The position numbers were made by a program, and so were the translations under genes. 64,000 nucleotides of DNA from Oscillospiraceae bacterium. Its GTDB lineage: Bacteria; Bacillota; Clostridia; Oscillospirales; Acutalibacteraceae. Numbering within the stretch: position 1 is the first letter of the stretch; each line of letters starts with the position of its first letter. The notes beneath the pieces were generated by a model. That model saw nothing but the letters and a program-made list of their open reading frames with translations. It did not search any database and was not told the DNA's origin. The stretch is from NCBI GenBank assembly GCA_012520505.1, contig JAAYOC010000036.1, forward strand, positions 50,937 through 114,936. Reading direction: 5' to 3'. This document shows positions 57,568-64,000 of the stretch, in pieces.

Positions 57568-60015
57568 TTAACCCTTTGCCTCATACCAAGTTTTACCAAT
57601 ATTTGCTTCCGAGAGAAGTTTAACTTTAAGTGTTACTGCATTTTCCATTTCTTCTTTTACTATCTTGCTTACCTTTTCTGCAATATCTACACGAGCTTCA
57701 ATTATAAGTTCATCATGAACCTGCATAATAAGCTTTGCATCTAATTTTTCAGCACGAAGTCTATTATGAACTTTTACCATTGCAATCTTAATAATATCTG
57801 CAGCAGTTCCCTGAATCGGCATATTTCTCGCAACCCGTTCTCCAAAACTTCTCATCATATGATTTGAAGAAGTAAGTTCAGGTAAATAACGACGACGTTC
57901 ATAAAGAGTCTTTACATAGCCATCTTCTTTTGCTTTTGCAATTACATTTTTCATATATTTGTCAACGCCACTGAAATTTTCAAGATAACGCTTAATATAG
58001 TCAGCCGCCTCAACACGAGTTACACCTATATCTTTAGCGAGTGAAAATGCACCCATCCCATAAATGATGCCAAAGTTTACAGCTTTAGCTCTTGTTCTCA
58101 TGATATCTGTTACTGTTTCAGGAGTAACACCAAACACCTGCGATGCAGTTATCCTGTGTATATCAGCTCCGGACATAAAGGCTGCGATCATTTTCTCGTC
58201 ATTCGACATATGAGCTAACACTCTAAGTTCAATCTGTGAATAGTCCGCATCTATTAAAACATATCCTTCTTTTGCAATAAAAAACTTTCTAAGTTCAGAA
58301 CCCAAAGGTTTTCTGACAGGAATATTTTGAAGATTCGGTTCAGTTGAAGATAATCGTCCTGTTCTGGTTTCTGTCTGGTTGAAAGTAGAACGAATTCGTG
58401 AATCTTTTGATACAGCTGTAAGAAGTCCATCACAATAAGTGGATTTAAGTTTTGCAACTGTACGGTATTCTAATATGTCTTCAACGATTGGATAATCCAC
58501 TGCAAGTTCTTCCAAAACATCAGCAGCCGTAGAATAACCGGTCTTTGTCTTTTTCTTTGGTGGAAGCCCTAACTTTTCAAAGAGAACTTCTCCCAACTGT
58601 TTTGGTGAATTTAAATTAAATTCGAACCCGCTTTGGTCATAAATGCGTTGTGTAATTTCTTCTACACTAGCCTCTATAACCTTACCATATTCTCTAAGCC
58701 CCTTTGTGTCTATGAGAAAACCTATGCTTTCCATTGAAGCCAAAACTTCAGCAAGACTAATCTCAAGTGCCAAAAGATCAGCTTGATTATTTTCATCAAT
58801 CCGTGCAATTAGTTTTGAAGATAAAACTTCAAAATTTCCGGCAGAATATTCTAAAAGAAGTCTCTCAAGAGAATAATCCTTTGCAGACGGATTCAAAATA
58901 TATGCCGCGAGGCTTGAATCAAATACTATGTTTAATACTTCAAAATTATTTTTTTCTGCAAAAGAATAAATAGCCTTTGAATCTACCACATATTTCCTTA
59001 TTTTACGGTCTTTCAAGGCACTTTCCAATTCTGCAAAGTCAGCCTCATCTATGCTGGAAATATAAAGTTTATTGTCATCTGTAAAGTGATAAGGCTTTAC
59101 AGATGTATTTTTTTCAGCTTCAGTACCATTTTTTTCATCTAAATCAGGCTTATCAAGACCTAAAGATTCTATCATTTTAAACATCTCAAGACCTTGAAGA
59201 ATCTTTGAAGCAGCAGCTTTATCCCCACGACCTACCTTGTATTTTGACAAGTCTGTTGAAACCGGTACTTCAAGATGAATTGTGCCAAGAGTCTTTGAAA
59301 GATATGCTTTATCTTTATCCTTTTCAAGTTTTTGTCTGACACCCTCTTTTATATCAAGAGTTTCTAAATTTTCGTATATATAATCTATATTTCCAAATCT
59401 TTGAATTAAATCTCCTGCGGTCTTTTCACCGACACCGGCAACACCCGGAATACAATCGGATGAATCGCCCTGGAGTGCTTTTATTTCTATCATCTGGATC
59501 GGTTCTATACCATATTTTTCCTTTATAAGTTCAGGTGTGTAATAAGTCACAGTTGTTCTGCCCATTTTAGTTGATGGCAAAATTACTGTCACATTATCCT
59601 TTACAAGTTGAAATGTATCTCTATCGCCCGTGGCTATAAAACACTCGTCTTTCTCCTGACAAGCAGCTGAAAGTGTTCCTATAATATCATCCGCTTCATA
59701 ACCTTCAAGCTCTACACATTTAACTCCTAGTTCAGTTAAAAGTTCCTTTAACACCGGCATCTGTTCGGCAAGTTCGGGAGGCATACCGGTCCTATTTGCT
59801 TTATATCCGTCATAAAGTTCATGTCGAAAGGTTGGTCCCTTCAAATCAAAAGCAACAGCTACACCTTCCGGTTTCAAATCATCACAAAGTTTAGTAAAAA
59901 TATTTAAGAATCCAAAAATACCATTAGTAAACCGACCATCCTTTGTGGTCAGTAATTTTATACCGTAAAAAGCACGGTTAATTATGCTGTTTCCATCGAT
60001 AAGTAAAAGCTTCAT
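57568..60015 (-). CDS. polA: DNA polymerase I
   Basis: 815 residues. The 5'-3' exonuclease (1-290; LLIDGNSIINRAFYG, GYEADDIIGTL, GDSSDCIPGVAGVGEKTA) is intact. The middle 3'-5' exonuclease-like region (about 310-420) lacks the DxE and later aspartates of a proofreading site. The polymerase domain is complete (DADYSQIELRVLAHMS, TRAKAVNFGIIYGMGAFSLA, IMQVHDELIIE). GGAG precedes the ATG. No proofreading is expected, as in many Bacillota and Thermus. Confidence 0.97.
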   Translation of the reverse strand: MKLLLIDGNSIINRAFYGIKLLTTKDGRFTNGIFGFLNIFTKLCDDLKPEGVAVAFDLKGPTFRHELYDGYKANRTGMPPELAEQMPVLKELLTELGVKCVELEGYEADDIIGTLSAACQEKDECFIATGDRDTFQLVKDNVTVILPSTKMGRTTVTYYTPELIKEKYGIEPIQMIEIKALQGDSSDCIPGVAGVGEKTAGDLIQRFGNIDYIYENLETLDIKEGVRQKLEKDKDKAYLSKTLGTIHLEVPVSTDLSKYKVGRGDKAAASKILQGLEMFKMIESLGLDKPDLDEKNGTEAEKNTSVKPYHFTDDNKLYISSIDEADFAELESALKDRKIRKYVVDSKAIYSFAEKNNFEVLNIVFDSSLAAYILNPSAKDYSLERLLLEYSAGNFEVLSSKLIARIDENNQADLLALEISLAEVLASMESIGFLIDTKGLREYGKVIEASVEEITQRIYDQSGFEFNLNSPKQLGEVLFEKLGLPPKKKTKTGYSTAADVLEELAVDYPIVEDILEYRTVAKLKSTYCDGLLTAVSKDSRIRSTFNQTETRTGRLSSTEPNLQNIPVRKPLGSELRKFFIAKEGYVLIDADYSQIELRVLAHMSNDEKMIAAFMSGADIHRITASQVFGVTPETVTDIMRTRAKAVNFGIIYGMGAFSLAKDIGVTRVEAADYIKRYLENFSGVDKYMKNVIAKAKEDGYVKTLYERRRYLPELTSSNHMMRSFGERVARNMPIQGTAADIIKIAMVKVHNRLRAEKLDAKLIMQVHDELIIEARVDIAEKVSKIVKEEMENAVTLKVKLLSEANIGKTWYEAKG

Positions 60016-60075
60016 AAAACATCTCCAAAAATAATAATTAATTATATCATACGCATATTAAAAGAGCAAAATAAA

Positions 60076-60105
60076 AGGGCACCTGAGTAAAACCTCAAGT
60101 GCCCT
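60076..60105 (-). terminator. Terminator of pyk
   Basis: AGGGCACCTGAG and CTCAAGTGCCCT (one G-U type mismatch) around six bases, about 22 bases after the stop. Confidence 0.8.
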
Positions 60106-60127
60106 CATTTAAATATTCAATTAACAC

Positions 60128-61549
60128 TTAACAAATATCAATTTTAAGCATATTCGTAGTGCCCGGAGTTCCTAAAGGAACACCTGCTGTGAGTACTATT
60201 AAATCGCCTTTTTCAACAAGTTTATTTTTAATACAAGATTCAATTGCACCTCTAACGAGTTCATCTGTACTATCTGTTTCATCAAATAAAAGTGGAATGA
60301 CACCCCAAATCAAATTCATTTGATTATAAACCTCCTCGTCAGGTGTGCAAGCAATAACTTTGCAAGTTGGCCTGTAACGAGCAACCATTCTTGGAGTTGA
60401 ACCACTCTTTGTAAGCGATATAATTGCTTTCGCATCTAAGTCATACGCAGTCATAACGGTTGCATGCGAAATTGCATTTGTAATGGTTGAATGCGATGGG
60501 GAGTCAATACTATAAAATCTCTTTTTATAATTAATATTTTGTTCCGTTGTTTTTGCGATAAGACTCATAGTTTTAACAGCATCTACCGGATATTTTCCGG
60601 CGGCTGTTTCACCTGAGAGCATTAAAGCAGAAGTTCCGTCATAAACAGCATTGGCAACATCAGTAGTTTCCGCTCTTGTCGGTCTGGGATTATCAACCAT
60701 AGATTCAAGCATTTGTGTTGCAGTAATTACAACCTTGCCCATAGGAATGACTTTTCTGATAAGTTCTTTTTGAATTGCAGGGATTTGCTCTAATGGAAAT
60801 TCAACACCGAGGTCTCCTCTGGCAATCATAATACCATCGACAACTTTGAGAATTTCATCAATGTTTTCAACACCTTGACGATTTTCAATTTTTGCTATGA
60901 TTTTCACTTGTGACCAACCTATGATATGCAAATGACTTTTTAAAATTTCAATATCATTGGCACTTCTGACAAAGGAAGCTGCAATATAATCAAAACCCTG
61001 TGCATAACCGAATTTTAAATCTTCAATGTCTTGATTTGAAACATAAGATATTGGAATTTCAACATCGGGAATATTTACACTTTTTCTACTCTTTAAATAT
61101 CCTCCATACACAACTTTACAGAAAATAAGTTTATCCTCTATTTTTTCCACATTAAGGCAAATCAAACCGTCATCTACTAAAATCCTATCATCTTTTTTTA
61201 AATACATTGATAGATCCGGAAATGAAAGACCGGCTTTAGTACTATTGCCAACCAAAGTTTCATCGGGATATAAGACAAACTCTGAGCCTTCTTCTAAAAA
61301 ACTATCTTTCTTCATTTGTCCAATTCTAATTTCCGGACCTTTAGTATCAAGAAGCAAGCTTATAGGTATATTTTTCTTTTTACGTAATTTTTTGATTATT
61401 TTAATACCTTTTGTAAAACTTTCATAGTTACTATGTGAACAATTAAAACGTGCGACATCCATTCCAGAATCAATCATATCTGAAATAATTTCTTCATTTG
61501 ATGAAGCAGGACCTATTGTACAAACAATTTTTGTTCTTTTCATTGTCAT
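60128..61549 (-). CDS. pyk: Pyruvate kinase
   Basis: The last step of glycolysis. 473 residues: RTKIVCTIGPASSNEE, DTKGPEIRIG, the active-site MIARGDLGVEFPLEQIP, and TATQMLESMVDNPRPTRAE. It ends after the C domain and lacks the extra PEP-utiliser-like domain some Bacillota carry. AAAGGAG lies before the ATG; a second ATG is two codons later. Monocistronic. Confidence 0.97.
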   Translation of the reverse strand: MTMKRTKIVCTIGPASSNEEIISDMIDSGMDVARFNCSHSNYESFTKGIKIIKKLRKKKNIPISLLLDTKGPEIRIGQMKKDSFLEEGSEFVLYPDETLVGNSTKAGLSFPDLSMYLKKDDRILVDDGLICLNVEKIEDKLIFCKVVYGGYLKSRKSVNIPDVEIPISYVSNQDIEDLKFGYAQGFDYIAASFVRSANDIEILKSHLHIIGWSQVKIIAKIENRQGVENIDEILKVVDGIMIARGDLGVEFPLEQIPAIQKELIRKVIPMGKVVITATQMLESMVDNPRPTRAETTDVANAVYDGTSALMLSGETAAGKYPVDAVKTMSLIAKTTEQNINYKKRFYSIDSPSHSTITNAISHATVMTAYDLDAKAIISLTKSGSTPRMVARYRPTCKVIACTPDEEVYNQMNLIWGVIPLLFDETDSTDELVRGAIESCIKNKLVEKGDLIVLTAGVPLGTPGTTNMLKIDIC

Positions 61550-61697
61550 AGATTTCTCCTTTCAAAAAGAAAGTTCTATAAAACAACCATAACTATTATA
61601 TTATCAAAAGCCATAAACCTCAACATTGAACACAAATTTTACAGAAAAAACACCTGGGATTTTCAAATCCAAAATATTTTTAAATATTCAATTTAAA

Positions 61698-61726
61698 CCT
61701 CCTTACCGGATTATCCGGCAAGGAGG
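61698..61726 (-). terminator. Terminator of the small membrane protein gene
   Basis: CCTCCTTACCGGA and TCCGGCAAGGAGG (one mismatch) around TTA, nine bases after the stop. Confidence 0.8.
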
Positions 61727-61734
61727 CATCTAAG

Positions 61735-62199
61735 TTATTTGAATTTAATATGAATAAATTTATCTTCAGCACTTATTTCAATTTTCTTTTCTCTAAGTTT
61801 TAATTTAAGCTCACCTTTTTCGGTGATTTTGAGTTTATAAGTACCGGGTTGTAAAAGATATTTTACATTTTTTTGATATTTATTTTCATCCGTAAACGTA
61901 ATAAAATATTTTTCTTTCGTTTCTAAGTTTTTAAAACGAATTACAATATCTTCTGTTGCATTGATATCCTGAAGTTTTAAAATACATACATCGCCGGAGA
62001 GTGCTGAAGGGTCGTCCATCATCATGTCAGCAAGAGGAGTCATATCTTCAACAAATGTTTTTTCCGACTCAACAGTAGGCTTAACACCAACGCCAATCAA
62101 AATAATGGCAACAACCGCAAAAAATATTGCACTATATATTACTATTGTTCTTTTTCTTCCTTCGAGTATATAAACCACACCCTTCAGAATCAAATCCAC
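61735..62199 (-). CDS. Small membrane-anchored protein, unknown
   Basis: 154 residues. A short N-terminal stretch (ILEGRKRT) leads into one transmembrane helix (about 18-41, IVIYSAIFFAVVAIILIGVGV), followed by an exported part of beta-strand character with a charged C-terminal half (KLKITEKGELKLKLREKKIEI). Not recognised. No gene overlaps it, and it has its own terminator. Confidence 0.65.
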   Translation of the reverse strand: MDLILKGVVYILEGRKRTIVIYSAIFFAVVAIILIGVGVKPTVESEKTFVEDMTPLADMMMDDPSALSGDVCILKLQDINATEDIVIRFKNLETKEKYFITFTDENKYQKNVKYLLQPGTYKLKITEKGELKLKLREKKIEISAEDKFIHIKFK

Positions 62200-62256
62200 A
62201 ATTTTCGTACATAATACATTTATACTCGTATATTATAAATCTTTAGCATGCTAAAG

Positions 62257-63219
62257 TCAATTATTTGTTAACACTTTGTTCACAAGTTGCATGAGCTCTT
62301 CCATTGAAGAAAGTGTGCCTATTTCCTTTCTGTAACTTGCTGCACCATGAATTCCTCTAACATACCAAGCGGCATGTTTTCGAGCTTCCCTTATTCCAAT
62401 GTATTCGCCTTTATATTCAATTATCTTTTCTACATGAGAAAGCATTACTCTCATAATTTCAGAAAGCGGTGGGTTTGGAATTATTCTTTCATCATTTAAA
62501 TAAGCATTTATTTGCTGGAATACCCAAGGTCTGCCTTGAGCTCCCCTTCCCACTGCAACTGCATCACAGTTTGTAAGTTCAATCATTTTAGCGGCAGAAG
62601 GACCGTCTACAATATCTCCATTTCCGATTACCGGAATGCTTACTGCAGCCTTTACTTTGGCGATTGAGTCATAATCAATCGGAAGTGCATACATCTGCTC
62701 TCTGGTTCTGCCGTGAATTGTTAATGCAGCTACACCTACATCTTCCATTCGTTTTGCCATTTCAACACAGTTAATATTTTCAAAGTCCCAGCCTGTGCGA
62801 ATTTTTACTGTAACCGGAATTTTTACTTCTGATACAACTGCTCTTGCTATGTCCTGTGCAAGCACAGGGTCACGCATAAGAGCAACACCGCCGCCGTCCC
62901 TTACAATTTTAGGTGTCGGGCAGCCCATGTTAATGTCAATCCAGTCAGAATTGTATGAAAGGGCTGCCTTCGCTGCCTTTGCTAAGATTTTAGGCTCAGA
63001 GCCAAAAATTTGAACGGCGGCAGGATGTTCTAACTCGGACAGAGTTAGAAGTTCAGCGCTCTTTCTGTCTCCCATTGTAAAGCCCTTTGCAGACACCATT
63101 TCAGAGGTAACGCCTGCCGCTCCATAGGAGAGGCAGAGCTCTCTGAAAGCTCTGTCTGCAACTCCGGCCATTGGGGCAAGGAGCGCAAGACCTTTTAATT
63201 TCACATTTCCAATTAACAA
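62257..63219 (-). CDS. tRNA-dihydrouridine synthase (Dus family, DusB-like)
   Basis: An FMN enzyme that reduces uridine in tRNA. 320 residues: LALLAPMAGVADRAFRELC, IDINMGCPTPKIVRDGGGVALMRDP (catalytic Cys in NMGCPTPK), VKIRTGWD, LTIHGRTREQMY and VIGNGDI. The start used is the TTG at 63219 (MLIGNVKLKG), which gives the family N-terminus; the ribosome site is weak (GGTGAT), overlapping the upstream stop. Confidence 0.93.
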   Translation of the reverse strand: MLIGNVKLKGLALLAPMAGVADRAFRELCLSYGAAGVTSEMVSAKGFTMGDRKSAELLTLSELEHPAAVQIFGSEPKILAKAAKAALSYNSDWIDINMGCPTPKIVRDGGGVALMRDPVLAQDIARAVVSEVKIPVTVKIRTGWDFENINCVEMAKRMEDVGVAALTIHGRTREQMYALPIDYDSIAKVKAAVSIPVIGNGDIVDGPSAAKMIELTNCDAVAVGRGAQGRPWVFQQINAYLNDERIIPNPPLSEIMRVMLSHVEKIIEYKGEYIGIREARKHAAWYVRGIHGAASYRKEIGTLSSMEELMQLVNKVLTNN

Positions 63220-63223
63220 TTAA

Positions 63224-64000
63224 TCACCATCTGTTATCACAATGCTCACAAAAAGCAGTCATATTCTCAATTTCAAGCACAGTACCGTCATCAAGAACAA
63301 CTGTGCCATTCCATTTACCATGAAGCTGATGTACATGCATACAAAAAACAAAAGGAATACCAATTATTGTGTGGTTATCATAGTCCGGTGTGAATATGAG
63401 ATTAAATCGCCCATCATCTGAAATGAATTCCCAAGGTTTCATATATTCTTTTGTAAACCACATATGTCTATGCGGTTTTTTCAAAAAAAGGTTACCGATT
63501 TTATGGGCTTTTCCATCATAAAAAAGAGTGTTTTCAGTAAATGCTTCCATTATGCCAAAGCCCCAACCAATTTCAAAACCAAAACGTTTTCCGTCAGGCA
63601 AAATATGCGAACCCGCTCCCCAATACCACCTATTGTGATATGGCCAAACACCACGACCCCAGTCAAGTGTTCCAAATGAATCTGAAGGATCAAAATTTAC
63701 ATCAAATTTACCAAATTTAACTCTACCGGTAACCGGCATACAATGTTGTTTTTTATTCAAATAAAAATGTTGTTCTTCTTTAAAAGGCACTGCCATTGTC
63801 AGACATTCATCACCCTTTGGAATATCAAAATATAAATCTACAGAAAAAATACCTGCTGTACCAATTCCTTTTGCAATAAAATGTTTTGATGTCTCCGTCA
63901 TTTCCATTTTACAATAGCCAAAAGGAGAATATTTTTTCCAAGAAAAATCACCGTCAGGTTTCTCATCGAGTTTATATTTACCATACGTAAACAAAGACAA
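63224..64000 (-). CDS. DUF2804 family protein (5' end beyond the window)
   Basis: 258 residues to the window edge; the reading frame is open at 64000, so the N-terminus is missing. The conserved core (DWGRGVWPYHNRWYWGAG, GFEIGWGFGIMEAFTENTLFYDGKAHKIG) matches DUF2804, of unknown function, perhaps lipocalin-like or carbohydrate-related. It is followed by dusB four bases later. Confidence 0.85.
   Translation of the reverse strand: MSLFTYGKYKLDEKPDGDFSWKKYSPFGYCKMEMTETSKHFIAKGIGTAGIFSVDLYFDIPKGDECLTMAVPFKEEQHFYLNKKQHCMPVTGRVKFGKFDVNFDPSDSFGTLDWGRGVWPYHNRWYWGAGSHILPDGKRFGFEIGWGFGIMEAFTENTLFYDGKAHKIGNLFLKKPHRHMWFTKEYMKPWEFISDDGRFNLIFTPDYDNHTIIGIPFVFCMHVHQLHGKWNGTVVLDDGTVLEIENMTAFCEHCDNRW

Noticed and set aside
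57568-60015. Active proofreading domain in PolA
   Set aside because: The middle domain lacks the DxE and following aspartates, so only the 5' nuclease and polymerase are credited; this is common and not a finding.

Overview
The window is about 64 kb of AT-rich, gene-dense chromosome from a low-GC Gram-positive anaerobe, most likely class Clostridia (Bacillota). This rests on gene order: phoH-ybeY-era-recO, ylxM-ffh-rpsP-khpA-rimM-trmD and ftsE-ftsX-M23-S41. It is supported by A/G-rich Shine-Dalgarno (SD) sites, an oxidative-stress set built on rubrerythrin and superoxide reductase, CDP-glycerol polymer transferases, and frequent TTG/GTG starts. No rRNA, CRISPR array, transposase or phage gene was seen. 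One tRNA (Arg, anticodon CCG) is present.

Layout. 1-7.5 kb (minus): yggS, an HlyD-like anchored protein, miaA, cca, holA, a short comEC and a HIT protein. 7.6-12.8 kb (minus): alaS, rmlD and an rmlA-rmlC fusion; the matching rmlB lies about 42 kb away at 55 kb. 13-16 kb (plus): two overlapping flavoprotein genes. 16-18 kb (minus): a zinc-ribbon membrane protein and a CBS-type pyrophosphatase. 18.2-21.3 kb: two convergent CDP-glycerol phosphotransferase genes that appear leaderless. 21.4-28.7 kb: a redox cassette (iron alcohol dehydrogenase, alkyl-DHAP-synthase-like flavoprotein, DUF1667 protein, NAD/FAD oxidoreductase, GlpA-like flavoprotein) facing a TetR gene across a palindromic operator and mirror-image promoters. 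28.8-30 kb: rubrerythrin and superoxide reductase. 30-31.9 kb: a Thr-rich/Glu-Pro-repeat membrane protein. 32-38 kb: the ftsEX division operon with a peptidoglycan hydrolase, an S41 protein that has lost its catalytic residues, and a PucR-type regulator. 38.4-52.6 kb (minus): coaD, rsmD, uvrC, HPr, the SRP/ribosome operon, mutS2, recO, era, ybeY and phoH. 52.8-54.3 kb (plus): a small Cys-rich protein and a DUF1015 protein. 54.5-64 kb (minus): a lipoprotein, tRNA-Arg, rmlB, tsaD, rimI, polA, pyk, a small membrane protein, dusB and a DUF2804 gene cut by the window edge.

Most genes are housekeeping. The parts that deserve a second look are: (i) the TetR/flavoprotein cassette, whose first gene carries a one-base frameshift through a BON-like domain; (ii) the FtsEX operon, with an inactive S41 partner and a repeat-tailed FtsE; (iii) promoters whose -10 box sits exactly six bases from the ATG in three genes; (iv) interlocked divergent promoters at three gene pairs; and (v) a general tendency to short tandem repeats, both between genes (9, 14 and 32 bp units) and within proteins (EP, Thr, PATAPQ, His-Tyr hexapeptides). 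All calls come from reading the sequence and ORF translations; no database search was possible.
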